The notes beneath the pieces are model-generated. The model saw only the letters and a list, made by a program, of their open reading frames with translations, did not search any database and was not told the DNA's origin. From Neptunicella sp048268085 (lineage in GTDB: Bacteria > Pseudomonadota > Gammaproteobacteria > Enterobacterales > Alteromonadaceae), in contig NZ_JBLWWF010000003.1 of assembly GCF_048268085.1 (NCBI RefSeq), positions 204,517 through 268,516 of the forward strand: a DNA stretch of 64,000 nt. The letters are read 5' to 3'. Shown in pieces: positions 27,034-36,738 of the stretch. Made by a program: the position numbers and the translations under genes. Positions within the stretch are counted from its first letter, which is position 1. The number at the start of each line of letters is the position of its first letter.

Positions 27034-28242
27034 GTGAAGATCACCGAAGCTAAAGTCATTGTGTGTTGCCCCGGGCGTAATTTTGTCACGCTAAAAATTA
27101 TGACCGATGAAGGATTGTATGGGGTTGGCGATGCAACTCTGAATGGGCGTGAGAAATCGGTGGTAGCTTACTTGGAAGATTACATAGTACCGATGTTAAT
27201 AGGTAAAGATCCGCAGCGTATCGAAGACATCTGGCAATATTTATATCGTGGAGCTTATTGGCGTCGCGGTCCAGTTGGCATGACCGCTATTGCTGCCGTG
27301 GATACGGCACTGTGGGATATCAAAGCCAAAGCGGCCAATATGCCGTTGTATCAATTACTCGGTGGTCGAAGCCGTGATAAAATTATGGTTTATACCCATG
27401 CGAACGGAGCTGATTTACCGTCAACCTTAGATGCGGTGGGTAAAGCCATCGATCAGGGGTATAAGGCCATTAGGGTGCAGTCGGGGATTCCCGGCGTAGC
27501 CAGTACTTATGGAGTGGCAAAAGACGGCGGTAAATATGAACCGGCCGACTCTGATTTACCTTCAGAAAGCGTCTGGTCTACCGAAAAATACCTTAACTAT
27601 ACCCCCACCTTGTTTGCTGAAGTGCGTCGCCAGTATGGCGATGATATTCATCTGTTACATGATGTGCATCACCGACTCACACCGATAGAAGCAGGGCGTT
27701 TAGGTAAAGAGTTAGAGCCTTATCATTTGTTCTGGATGGAAGATGCGGTACCTGCAGAAAATCAGGAAAGCTTTAAACTGATCCGCCAGCACACCACCAC
27801 GCCTATTGCGGTGGGGGAAGTATTTAACTCTATCCATGATTGCCGTGAGCTGATTCAGAATCAGCTAATTGATTATATTCGCTCCACCATTGTACATGCC
27901 GGTGGTATTACTCAACTGCGTCGTATTGCTGATTTTGCCGCGTTATATCATGTGCGTACCGGTTTTCATGGTGCTACCGATTTATCGCCAATCTGTATGG
28001 GAGCCGCGCTGCATTTTGATTATTGGGTACCTAATTTTGGTATTCAGGAGCATATGCCGCATAGCGAGTTGATGGAATCGGTTTTCAGTCGTGATTATCA
28101 GTACAAAGACGGTTATTTTACCCCCGGTGAAAAGAGTGGGCATGGTGTGGATATCGATGAGTCGTTAGCCAAAAAATACCCTTATCAACGCGCGTGTTTA
28201 CCGGTTAATCGACTGGAAGATGGGACGCTGTGGAACTGGTAG
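27034..28242 (+). CDS. manD: D-mannonate dehydratase, enolase superfamily (ManD/RspA type)
   Basis: The product has 402 residues, the standard ManD length, and no signal peptide, so it is cytoplasmic. N-terminal capping domain: FVTLKIMTDEGLYGVGDATLNGRE. Barrel metal ligands are seen in LLHDVHHR (Asp), WMEDAVPAENQ (Glu) and IAVGEVFN (Glu). It dehydrates D-mannonate to 2-keto-3-deoxygluconate in glucuronate catabolism. Some family members have low activity or use D-gluconate, so function from sequence alone is likely but not certain. Context (GH115 releasing glucuronate) supports mannonate. It begins with GTG behind GGAGAG. UxaC- and UxuB-type enzymes are not in the window. Confidence 0.86.
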   Translation: MKITEAKVIVCCPGRNFVTLKIMTDEGLYGVGDATLNGREKSVVAYLEDYIVPMLIGKDPQRIEDIWQYLYRGAYWRRGPVGMTAIAAVDTALWDIKAKAANMPLYQLLGGRSRDKIMVYTHANGADLPSTLDAVGKAIDQGYKAIRVQSGIPGVASTYGVAKDGGKYEPADSDLPSESVWSTEKYLNYTPTLFAEVRRQYGDDIHLLHDVHHRLTPIEAGRLGKELEPYHLFWMEDAVPAENQESFKLIRQHTTTPIAVGEVFNSIHDCRELIQNQLIDYIRSTIVHAGGITQLRRIADFAALYHVRTGFHGATDLSPICMGAALHFDYWVPNFGIQEHMPHSELMESVFSRDYQYKDGYFTPGEKSGHGVDIDESLAKKYPYQRACLPVNRLEDGTLWNW

Positions 28243-28295
28243 TCATCCATAAAAAGTATTAACATTTTTATTATTTTTAGCTTAAAAAACTTAGT

Positions 28296-28331
28296 AAAAG
28301 CCGTTTTTCAATGCGATGAAAGACGGCTTTT
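28296..28331 (+). terminator. Terminator after the GH9-GH43-GH115-manD operon
   Basis: AAAAGCCGT pairs with ACGGCTTTT, with an inner partial stem (TTCA / TGAA) and a loop. It lies about 55 bp after the manD stop. Confidence 0.8.
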
Positions 28332-28594
28332 GAATATGATATTTTTATCATTTTTCCGCAGTAATAATACTCAAAAAAATTAATTTATTGATTTTTAAGT
28401 ATAAATATATACGTTTTAAACTTCGTTTTTATCATTTTCTCGTCGACATTGTAATTGTTACTAAAATGTTTCGATTTATTGTTTTAATGTTGCGAAATTT
28501 GCGCTAACGTTTGACTGCTAACAAGCTGTCGCGCACTATCCATACTGAAACATACCTATATTTGAGATGAATGTGGTGGCTTGTTGATAAATGT

Positions 28595-28608
28595 TGTAAA
28601 CGTTTTCA
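28595..28608. promoter_or_regulatory. LacI-family operator upstream of the TonB-dependent receptor
   Basis: TGTAAACGTTTTCA is a CG-centred pseudo-palindrome of the same class as the twin sites at 10244-10281, differing mainly in the AC/GT core. It ends 73 bp before the receptor ATG. Regulation by a LacI/GalR-type repressor encoded elsewhere is inferred. Confidence 0.62.
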
Positions 28609-28681
28609 ATGTGTAGCTTGCCGTAAGAGCAGGAATTAGCAATAACGTATGTTAATAATGAGACGACAGTGGAGTATAACG

Positions 28682-31600
28682 ATGGCACATCAACGTGTTA
28701 ATTCGAACAATAATAAATTGAATAAACCTATCTTCAGAAAGTCATTAATTGCCATGGCAATGATGGGGCTAAGCATGACTGCTTATGGTCAGCAAGCTGA
28801 GCCAGCAGCGGATGCCGATAAAACTGCGGATGAACAAGGTGTTGAGCAAATTGAAGTTCGTGGTACCAGAGCGAACCTACTTAATGCACAGAATCTTAAA
28901 CGTAATTCAGATACGGTAGTGGATTCCATTACTGCTAGTGATATTGGTTCACTACCGGATCGAAGTGTACTGGAAGCGATTCAACGTTTGCCCGGTGTAT
29001 CGGTAGAACGTTTTGCCGGTCCAGATGATCCTGATCACTTCAGTGTTGAAGGCTCTGGCGCGATTATTCGTGGTATGACTCAAACACGTTCAGAGTTTAA
29101 TGGCCGTGATTCGTTTACAGCTAACTCTGGTCGCGGCTTGTCATTTCAGGATGTATCACCTGAATTAATGGGTGGTGTAGACGTGTATAAGAGCCAAACT
29201 GCCGATATGATAGAAGGCGGTATTGGAGGTACGATCAGTTTACGTACCCGTAAGCCATTTGATTCACAAGACCGTGTTTTTGCTTTTAATGCCGATTATT
29301 CTTACGGTGACATTGCCGAACAAGGTAGCCCTACCTTTTCTGCCTTGTACAGTGATCGTTGGGAACTGGCTAGTGGTGCTGAGTTTGGGCTGTTACTTAA
29401 CTATGCTAATTCAACGTTGCACGGTGCCTCTGAAGGTATTCAGTCTGATGCCTACGTTCAATATAAAGCTAGCGATATAGCTGGTGCTGAAGATTTTGTT
29501 GGTGATGGCTCCGGTACAGTATGGATGCCCAATGCGGCTAACTTATTAAAAAAAGTAGATGACCGTAAACGGGAAGGTTTTTCTACTGCAATGCAGTTTG
29601 AAACCGCTGATGACAGTTTATTAGCGACTTTCCAATATATCCGCTCAGATGCCAAACTTTCTTGGCATGAGCAGGCGATTAAATATCAAGGTAGCTATAA
29701 GCAAAATGTCGCTGGTGAAGATGCTTCTCGTCCATTAGACGGAACTCAATTTGCTTTTGATGATATGGGCCGTTTTGAATCCGGTACTATTACTCAAGGC
29801 GCTGGAGGCTGGCGTTCTGCTGATGGTAACCAGGATCATGTACCTCGCCAATGGGGTGATAACCCTACTAACCAATTTGGACATAAAACCCAATTGGATA
29901 GCCGAGTTAAAGATACCAGCACGTTGGTGGAAGACTATTCACTGAATTTACGCTGGTTGGCGACTGAAAACCTGACATTAACCGGTGATATTCAATATAT
30001 TAAAGCCGATACTAGTGATGATGATGTGGTAGTGCACACAGGAACCTTTGCCGCTCAGCAATATGATGTCACAGGCAGTATGCCTGAAGTAACGCTGATT
30101 GAACCATGGTTAGGTGCTCGTGATGCCAATCCTGATGCGTTTGCGACAGGTTATCCTGGTTTCTCTGGTGATTCTGCCGGTGACAGCAATTACTTTAATG
30201 ATCCTAATTCATACTTCTTACGTTCAGCGATGGATCATTATGAGCGCTCTGAAGGGGACTCTCTTGCGGCACGTTTAGATGGTAAATATTTCCTTGAAAA
30301 TGCAGGCATTTTTAATTCAGTGGAAATGGGTGTTCGTTATGCCAAACGTGAACAGACTATTCGTAAAACAGACTGGAACTGGGGGGCATTAGGCCCAGAG
30401 TTTAGTGGTTCTGCTCCGGCGGCATGGTTGGCTACTACGTCTGAGATTGACCCAAATGCTTATGAGTCCGTAGATTGGTCTGATTTCATGGGCGGTAATG
30501 TTGCCACTATTCCGGGTAATAAAACCATTCATATGACCGAAGCGTATGTGCGCTCGATTATGGAAGGTGCTAAACCTTACATGACGGCAGGTGGCTCTTG
30601 GGTTCCTTACCGGGATCGTGACGGGGTTGATGCTGAATTTGGCCTTTTCACTCCGGGAGAAGTGAGTAATACCACTGAAACCAATAACGCCGTTTATGTG
30701 CGACTGAACTTTGAAGGGGATGATGACATTCGTTATACCGGTAACATTGGTGTGCGTTATGTGGAGTTAAAACGTGAAGCTACAGGCTCGGTGCGTTTCC
30801 CTGATTTAGTACCTGATTTTGCGCCACCAGCGTCAATTGGTAATGTTCAGTTAACACCAGAGATCGTAACTGGTTTTATTAATGATCAAATTGCGGCAGA
30901 TCCAAGTTTAACCGCGCGTGACGTAATTGAAGCCAATGAGTGGATCAGTGACCAAAATAATTATTTATCCGATGCATCAAGAGGCTTTGGTAATGATTAT
31001 GAGCAAGAATTGGCAGCTGAGAAAACCTTCAAAATGTTTTTACCCAGCTTTAACCTTAAAGTTGAGTTAACAGACGACTTAATCGGCCGTTTAGCCTTCT
31101 CGAAGGCAGTAGCCTTACCGGATATGGGGGATGTAACAAACTATGCATCCTTGGGCGGTAGTGATGTGACAACCATACGTGCAGGAGGCCCCATTGACCC
31201 TGAGAATCCGCCTGAGCCGGAAGATAATCTGATTCAGGAAGCTTATGTGGGCTCTTGGACAGGCAGTGGCGGTAACCCGTTGTTGGAGCCGATGGAGTCG
31301 GTTCAGTACGATATTGGCTTGGAATGGTATTTTGCTGATGTGGGGCAATTAAGTGCCACGATTTTCCATAAAGACTTGAGTAATTACTTTATTCAAGGTG
31401 GTTTCCCACGTTCCTTTACTAACCCTTCTACCGGTGAAGAACAAACGGTATTAGTGTCTACCACGACTAATGGTGGTGAAGGTACTATGGATGGTTTAGA
31501 AGTGGCATATCAGCAATTCTTTGATATGTTACCTGAGCCTTGGGATGGTTTAGGTATTCAAGCTACTTATACCTATATTGATGCCAGTGGTGTACCTAAC

Positions 31601-32020
31601 AATGAAGAATCTTATGATGATGCTTCTTGGGTGGGGAATTTGGATAATGACACGGGTATTCGAGTAACATTGGATAACGTGCCGTTGCAAGGACAATCTA
31701 AGAACACCGTCAACTTGGTGGGCATGTATGAGAAAAATGGTTGGAGTGCTCGTTTGGCCTACAACTGGCGTTCCCGTTATCTGCTGACCACTCGTGATGT
31801 TATTAGTAAAGCGCCATTATGGTATGACGATCACGGGCAGTTGGATGGTTCTGTGTTTTACAATGTCACCGATAATATAACGGTGGGATTACAGGGCACC
31901 AACCTGACTAACTCTGTATCTGAAACCATCATGATATTGAATGATGATTATCTGGAAGCAGGTCGTTCATGGTTTGAATCTGATCGCCGTATAGCCTTTG
32001 TTGTACGTGGTAATTTTTAA
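28682..32020 (+). CDS. TonB-dependent outer-membrane receptor (glycan-type, large)
   Basis: The receptor has 1112 residues. An N-terminal signal region ends near TAYGQQ. A TonB-box-like IEVRGTR segment leads into the plug domain (SITASDIGSLPDRSVLEAIQ, RLPGVSVERFAG, GAIIRGM, VDVYKSQTADMIEGGIGGTI). A long beta-barrel with alternating aromatic strands follows, ending FVVRGNF with the C-terminal Phe typical of outer-membrane porins. It belongs to the large receptor class used for oligosaccharide uptake in Alteromonadales and Xanthomonadales. I choose ATG 28682 because GGAG at 28671-28674 precedes it. Placement between a glucuronoxylan operon and halogenase genes suggests that it imports the glycan or another ligand modified by those enzymes. 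Confidence 0.93.
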   Translation: MAHQRVNSNNNKLNKPIFRKSLIAMAMMGLSMTAYGQQAEPAADADKTADEQGVEQIEVRGTRANLLNAQNLKRNSDTVVDSITASDIGSLPDRSVLEAIQRLPGVSVERFAGPDDPDHFSVEGSGAIIRGMTQTRSEFNGRDSFTANSGRGLSFQDVSPELMGGVDVYKSQTADMIEGGIGGTISLRTRKPFDSQDRVFAFNADYSYGDIAEQGSPTFSALYSDRWELASGAEFGLLLNYANSTLHGASEGIQSDAYVQYKASDIAGAEDFVGDGSGTVWMPNAANLLKKVDDRKREGFSTAMQFETADDSLLATFQYIRSDAKLSWHEQAIKYQGSYKQNVAGEDASRPLDGTQFAFDDMGRFESGTITQGAGGWRSADGNQDHVPRQWGDNPTNQFGHKTQLDSRVKDTSTLVEDYSLNLRWLATENLTLTGDIQYIKADTSDDDVVVHTGTFAAQQYDVTGSMPEVTLIEPWLGARDANPDAFATGYPGFSGDSAGDSNYFNDPNSYFLRSAMDHYERSEGDSLAARLDGKYFLENAGIFNSVEMGVRYAKREQTIRKTDWNWGALGPEFSGSAPAAWLATTSEIDPNAYESVDWSDFMGGNVATIPGNKTIHMTEAYVRSIMEGAKPYMTAGGSWVPYRDRDGVDAEFGLFTPGEVSNTTETNNAVYVRLNFEGDDDIRYTGNIGVRYVELKREATGSVRFPDLVPDFAPPASIGNVQLTPEIVTGFINDQIAADPSLTARDVIEANEWISDQNNYLSDASRGFGNDYEQELAAEKTFKMFLPSFNLKVELTDDLIGRLAFSKAVALPDMGDVTNYASLGGSDVTTIRAGGPIDPENPPEPEDNLIQEAYVGSWTGSGGNPLLEPMESVQYDIGLEWYFADVGQLSATIFHKDLSNYFIQGGFPRSFTNPSTGEEQTVLVSTTTNGGEGTMDGLEVAYQQFFDMLPEPWDGLGIQATYTYIDASGVPNNEESYDDASWVGNLDNDTGIRVTLDNVPLQGQSKNTVNLVGMYEKNGWSARLAYNWRSRYLLTTRDVISKAPLWYDDHGQLDGSVFYNVTDNITVGLQGTNLTNSVSETIMILNDDYLEAGRSWFESDRRIAFVVRGNF

Positions 32021-32044
32021 ATACATCATTGCTTAATTAACTTT

Positions 32045-32075
32045 AATGCGCTCTGAGTCATCAGGGCGCATTTTT
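32045..32075 (+). terminator. Terminator after the TonB receptor gene
   Basis: AATGCGC-t-CTGA pairs with TCAG-g-GCGCATT around a GTCA loop, followed by Ts. It lies 25 bp after the receptor stop, so the halogenase genes downstream probably have their own promoter. Confidence 0.85.
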
Positions 32076-32170
32076 GTTTCTATTGATAAAATAGGTATTT
32101 CTCAATATTTCTGATTGTTACTGGTATAAAGTGATAATCACAGAAGTTGAGGTTTGAATCAGAATTGGTG

Positions 32171-33715
32171 ATGGAAAAAACAAAAGTCGTTATTGTAGGT
32201 GGAGGCTCTGCTGGTTGGATGACAGCCGCAGGACTAGCTTGCTTTTTACCTACCCAGCAGTTTGAGATCATTCAAATAGAATCGAGTATGATTGGTACGG
32301 TTGGTGTCGGAGAAGCCACGATTCCGCATATTCGACAATTTAATCAAATGCTAGGCATTGATGAAAATGAGTTTATGCGCGCCACCGGTGCAACGTATAA
32401 ATTAGCTATTCAGTTCGAGGGGTGGGGAACGCCCCAAAGTTGCTACATGCACCCGTTTGGCCGCAGTGGGCATGATATCAATGGCATTAATTTTCATCAT
32501 TTTTGGTTACATCTGCAGCAACAGGGCAATATCCCTGAATTCGATCAATTTTCTATCGCGGTAGTTGCGGCGCTTAAGCATAAGTTTCAGTATCAACAGC
32601 AAGATAAAAATCCATTACTCGCGGATTATAGTTATGCATTTCATCTTGATGCGACGTTATATGCTCAATATTTAAAGTCTTACTCGTTAAAGCGCGGTGT
32701 CATGGCTATTGAAGGCAAAGTTAACCAAGTTAATCTTGCGCCTGAAAGCGGTGATATTCAGTCGGTACAACTCGAATCAGGGCAAATTATTTGTGGTGAT
32801 TTGTTTATTGATTGTTCTGGTTTTCGTGGAGTGTTAATTGAGCAAGCATTAAAAACCGGTTATCAGGATTGGACCCATTGGCTACCGTGCGATAAAGCGT
32901 TGGCAGTGGCGAGCCAAAAGGCTATCAATCCGCCTCCCTACACACGTTCAGCGGCCAAAAAAGTCGGCTGGCAATGGCGGGTGCCGGTTCAACATCGAAC
33001 CGGTAATGGACTGGTATTTTGTAGTGAGTATTTGTCTGATGATGAGGCTCATACTATTTTGCTCGACGGTCTTGAAGAGCCTGCTTTGGCCGAGCCCAGA
33101 ATGTTACGTTTTACTACCGGTAAACGTAATCAATCATGGCATAAGAACTGTGTCGCGATTGGGTTATCCGCGGGCTTTTTAGAGCCGCTGGAATCAACTA
33201 GTTTGTATTTAACCCAAATAGCCATTCAGAAGTTGATTGAATACTTTCCTGTCGATCAGGCATGTGAGGTAGAGCGAAATGCATTTAATCAGCATTTAGA
33301 TACCGAATATGAACGAGTCAGAGATTTTCTGATTTTACATTACAAACTTAATCAGCGTGAGGATTCGGAATTTTGGCGATATTGCCAAAATATGCCAATC
33401 CCTGATTCATTGCAGCAACAAATGACACTGTTTAAACAAAGTGCTCACATCAGCCTTTATCGCCAAGGATTGTTTATGCCTGCAAGTTGGTTGTCCGTTT
33501 ATCTAGGCCAAGGCTGGTTGCCACAACAGTACGACCCTAGGGTATTGGCTTATCCTACCGATAAATTGCAGCGATACGTGCGGCAACTCGCTGAGCAGAT
33601 TGATAAAACGGCGCAAGGAATGCAAAGCCACAATGTCGCGATCGAGCAAACGCGACGCACTGAGTTTAATGGGTATCCTAAGGCTCCGCTAAGTTTGTAT
33701 GGCGGTAGAGCATGA
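32171..33715 (+). CDS. Flavin-dependent halogenase family protein, copy 1
   Basis: The protein has 514 residues from the ATG at 32171; the longer frame adds an implausible N-terminus. The FAD dinucleotide motif is intact (VVIVGGGSAGWMTAAG), followed by TVGVGEATIP. The catalytic lysine of halogenases is present as Lys77 in ATYKLAI, the WxWxIP signature appears as WQWRVP (267-272), and the active-site glutamate lies in EPLESTS (Glu341). All core elements of a tryptophan-halogenase-type enzyme are thus kept. Such genes are often found beside TonB receptors in marine and freshwater proteobacteria, but their natural substrates are largely unknown. It overlaps the next gene by four bases (ATGA). 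Confidence 0.88.
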   Translation: MEKTKVVIVGGGSAGWMTAAGLACFLPTQQFEIIQIESSMIGTVGVGEATIPHIRQFNQMLGIDENEFMRATGATYKLAIQFEGWGTPQSCYMHPFGRSGHDINGINFHHFWLHLQQQGNIPEFDQFSIAVVAALKHKFQYQQQDKNPLLADYSYAFHLDATLYAQYLKSYSLKRGVMAIEGKVNQVNLAPESGDIQSVQLESGQIICGDLFIDCSGFRGVLIEQALKTGYQDWTHWLPCDKALAVASQKAINPPPYTRSAAKKVGWQWRVPVQHRTGNGLVFCSEYLSDDEAHTILLDGLEEPALAEPRMLRFTTGKRNQSWHKNCVAIGLSAGFLEPLESTSLYLTQIAIQKLIEYFPVDQACEVERNAFNQHLDTEYERVRDFLILHYKLNQREDSEFWRYCQNMPIPDSLQQQMTLFKQSAHISLYRQGLFMPASWLSVYLGQGWLPQQYDPRVLAYPTDKLQRYVRQLAEQIDKTAQGMQSHNVAIEQTRRTEFNGYPKAPLSLYGGRA

Positions 33716-35190
33716 ATAACTCAGGGGGCATTAAACACATAGTGTTGGTCGGGGAGCATCTACCCTTGATGATGTCTGCCGCGATTTTATCATCACAGTT
33801 GGCCGATCAGCCCGTCCGTATTAGTGCAGTAGAAATAAAAGGGAAAGTGAATAGCCAAGTAGAATGCACGGGCAGTGAATTTATTCCCTTGTGCGACATC
33901 TTAAAATTACCATTCCAAGCAGTATTGTCACAATCTCAGGGCACATTCAGTTTAGGGCAGCGTTATTTATATGAGCAGCGTGAATGGTTTGTACCTTATG
34001 GGCAGTATGGCATTCAAACGGCAGACAGTGAATTCATGCAGGGGTTATTTAGGCTTCTGCAGCAGGATCATACTATTCAAATTGAATCAGCATGTATTGC
34101 TATACAGGCTGCTCGACAGGGAAAGTTCGCTATCCCTCCAGCTAGTCGGCCCGATTTACATCAAGCTCTAACGTTTGCGGTTAATTTGGATGCTAGTGCC
34201 TATGCACAGCAACTTAAACAGTTTGCATTAGCGCATAAAGTCACTTTTTTGCAAGCTGATCATGTGACAGCGACTCGTGGGAAGAATCAGCATATAGAGT
34301 CGATAAAGCTAGATGGTCAGCAAAATATCACAGCGGATTTCTGGATTGACTGCAGCGGAGAATCAGGCTGTTTAACGGATGATGAAGATGATATTGCCAC
34401 TGGAATTATTGATGCGCATTGGGACAAACTGGCAGAATGTATTATCGAGGATCCAGCTAGTATTGATCAGCCCTTTAACCAACTACAAGTCACATCTTGG
34501 GGGTGGTTAAAAAAGAGCGCTTTAACCGAACGAACCGGTGTACAACTAGAATATGCTAGCCAACAAGTGAGTGAAGCTGAAATCAATCAATGGTTATCGG
34601 ATTATTTGTCATTATCGGTCGGACAGACAGAAAAAATTGTGCATCGGCAAAACCAACTACAGATGCGCAAAAAAGTGTGGCGTGGTAACTGTTTGTTGGT
34701 TGGTAGTGCAGCGGTTAATAATAGTAAGCTGTTTTTTTCAGAATTGTTTTTTGTACAAGCCGCGCTGATACAATTTTTGGGGCTATATCCATCGTTAACT
34801 AATCAGGCTATTAATGCCCACTACTTTAATCAACAATGGCAGCAGTTTGTTGATGAAGCCAATGATTATGTACAGTGCCATTATTGGCTGATTGAACAAC
34901 AAGAAGGTAAACGAGAATTAATGGTATCCGCAACCTTGCAACAGCGATTGGAAATGTTTCAGCGATTGGGGCGTTTACCATTGGCTAATAGCGATGCAGT
35001 TAGCGACAACGCGTGGTATAGCTTATTAACTGGTATGGGGATTCGCCCACAACAGCCAAGCTTATATTTATCTAATCTCAGTAATGAACAGCTTCATCAT
35101 TCATTTATTCAAATAACGTCATCTATTGATAACCTGGTGGCTGGAATGCCCCGTTATCGAGATTTTTATCAACAGTTTATTCGTTCATAA
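33712..35190 (+). CDS. Degenerate halogenase-family protein (probable pseudoenzyme), copy 2
   Basis: The 492-residue frame is intact and collinear with its two neighbours, but every catalytic signature is altered. The Gly-rich FAD motif is replaced by IVLVGEHLPLMMSA, the catalytic lysine position is Ser80 (GTFSLGQ), WxWxIP reads WGWLKK, and EPLEST reads NSKLFFSE. The structural frame (FWIDCSG, CLLVGSAA) is still recognisable. The open frame, ATGA overlap with copy 1 and the preserved length argue against simple decay. A non-catalytic partner or scaffold for the flanking copies is the most likely role (inferred). Confidence 0.8.
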   Translation: MNNSGGIKHIVLVGEHLPLMMSAAILSSQLADQPVRISAVEIKGKVNSQVECTGSEFIPLCDILKLPFQAVLSQSQGTFSLGQRYLYEQREWFVPYGQYGIQTADSEFMQGLFRLLQQDHTIQIESACIAIQAARQGKFAIPPASRPDLHQALTFAVNLDASAYAQQLKQFALAHKVTFLQADHVTATRGKNQHIESIKLDGQQNITADFWIDCSGESGCLTDDEDDIATGIIDAHWDKLAECIIEDPASIDQPFNQLQVTSWGWLKKSALTERTGVQLEYASQQVSEAEINQWLSDYLSLSVGQTEKIVHRQNQLQMRKKVWRGNCLLVGSAAVNNSKLFFSELFFVQAALIQFLGLYPSLTNQAINAHYFNQQWQQFVDEANDYVQCHYWLIEQQEGKRELMVSATLQQRLEMFQRLGRLPLANSDAVSDNAWYSLLTGMGIRPQQPSLYLSNLSNEQLHHSFIQITSSIDNLVAGMPRYRDFYQQFIRS

Positions 35191-35225
35191 AACGATGTCT
35201 TTTTAGATGTGGAAGTCATAACAAT

Positions 35226-36734
35226 ATGCAAAACAACAAAATAAACAAAATATTAATTCTAGGAGGGGGAACTGCTGGCTGGATGGCCGCAGCGGCTTTG
35301 TCCAAAGTGCTAGGTAATGACTTTTGTCAAATTCAGCTGGTTGAATCGGAACAAATCGGTACGGTAGGCGTGGGTGAGGCAACTATCCCGCAAATTCAGC
35401 TGTATAACCAGTTGCTCGGTTTTGATGAAGATGAGTTTGTGCGTAAAACTCAGGCCACATTTAAGTTAGGGATCCAGTTTGTTGATTGGGACAAACCTGG
35501 CAGCAGTTATTTTCATGCCTTTGGTGATGTCGGCAAAGATATGGATGGGGTACATTTTTACCAGTATTGGTTAAAAATGCGCGCGCAGGGAAAAGCTGCA
35601 CATATCGACGAATACACGCTAACCGCTATGGCATGTCACGAAAATCGCTTTATGCGTTCTATTGATGCGGGTAACTCTCCACTATCTAATATCGCTTATG
35701 CGTTCCATTTTGATGCCGGGTTATATGCCAAATACTTACGAGAACTATCTGAAGCCAAAGGCGTAGTGCGTACCGAAGGAAAAGTGGTCAAAACTAATTT
35801 GCGTGAGGACGGATTTATCCATTCGGTGCAACTGGATGATGGTAATGAATATCAAGCTGACTTTTTTATTGATTGTTCAGGCTTTAAAGGGGTACTGATA
35901 GAAGAAGCGTTACAAACTGGTTATGAAGACTGGTCGCACTGGTTGCCTTGTGATCGTGCGGTGGCGGTACCTTGTGCTAGTGCCGGTGAACCATGGTCGT
36001 ATACTCGTTCCACCGCTCGAAAAGCCGGTTGGCAATGGCGTATTCCACTGCAAAATAGAATCGGGAATGGCCATGTTTATTGTAGTAAATATATGTCTGA
36101 TGAAGAGGCAACCCAGATTCTACTGGAAAATCTGGATGGTGAGGCTTTGGCTGAGCCTAAATTATTGCGGTTTGTGACCGGAAAACGTAACAAAAGCTGG
36201 AACAAAAATTGTCTGGCATTGGGGCTGGCTGCCGGATTTATGGAACCGCTGGAATCCACCAGTATTCATTTGGTGCAATCTGCGTTATCGAAGTTATTCA
36301 GCTTTTTTCCCAACAAAAATTTCGATCAGGAAGATATTGACGAATATAACCGTCAAATCGATTTTGAATACGAACGCATTCGTGATTTTTTGATCCTGCA
36401 TTATTACGCAACGGAACGGAATGATTCACCCTTTTGGGATTATTGCCGAAGCATGCCAGTGCCCCCTGAATTGACCCAAAAAATTGAGCAATTTAAGCGC
36501 AATGGTCGCATTGCCCGTTTTAATAATGAAATGTTTAATGATTTAAGCTGGTTTGAGGTGATGTACGGTCAGGGGATTAGGCCTGAATCCTACCATGCGC
36601 TGGTGGATGCTTTTAGTGATGAAGAGTTGCAACGTCGATTAGATAGCATTAAGTCTGTTGTGCGTAAATCGACCGATTATATGCCTGGCCATCAGGAGTT
36701 TATCGATAAGCATTGTAAAGCGGAGAAAATGTAA
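35226..36734 (+). CDS. Flavin-dependent halogenase family protein, copy 3
   Basis: The protein has 502 residues and is clearly related to copy 1 along its whole length. Intact features: ILGGGTAGWMAAAAL flavin motif, TVGVGEATIP, catalytic Lys80 in ATFKLGI, WQWRIP (269-274) and EPLEST with Glu343. It lies 35 bp after copy 2. It presumably uses reduced FAD from a flavin reductase to make hypohalous acid, which the lysine channels to the substrate. No flavin reductase gene is seen nearby, so reduction must be provided in trans. Substrate unknown. Confidence 0.9.
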   Translation: MQNNKINKILILGGGTAGWMAAAALSKVLGNDFCQIQLVESEQIGTVGVGEATIPQIQLYNQLLGFDEDEFVRKTQATFKLGIQFVDWDKPGSSYFHAFGDVGKDMDGVHFYQYWLKMRAQGKAAHIDEYTLTAMACHENRFMRSIDAGNSPLSNIAYAFHFDAGLYAKYLRELSEAKGVVRTEGKVVKTNLREDGFIHSVQLDDGNEYQADFFIDCSGFKGVLIEEALQTGYEDWSHWLPCDRAVAVPCASAGEPWSYTRSTARKAGWQWRIPLQNRIGNGHVYCSKYMSDEEATQILLENLDGEALAEPKLLRFVTGKRNKSWNKNCLALGLAAGFMEPLESTSIHLVQSALSKLFSFFPNKNFDQEDIDEYNRQIDFEYERIRDFLILHYYATERNDSPFWDYCRSMPVPPELTQKIEQFKRNGRIARFNNEMFNDLSWFEVMYGQGIRPESYHALVDAFSDEELQRRLDSIKSVVRKSTDYMPGHQEFIDKHCKAEKM

Positions 36735-36738
36735 GCTA

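Larger units (their letters stand above)
28243..28681. other. Intergenic region between manD and the TonB receptor
   Basis: This region of about 440 bp has no gene. It holds the manD terminator (28296-28331), an AT-rich promoter zone, a LacI-type operator (28595-28608) and the GGAG ribosome site of the receptor at 28671-28674. Confidence 0.7.

Noticed and set aside
32131..32141. Palindrome GTGATAATCAC before halogenase copy 1
   Set aside because: It is only 11 bp, occurs once and lies in an AT-rich stretch; too weak to call an operator.
36658..36738. N-terminal extension of the DUF6445-like gene into halogenase copy 3
   Set aside because: It would overlap the halogenase coding sequence by 77 bp and reads as an out-of-frame translation; ATG 36739 is the natural start.
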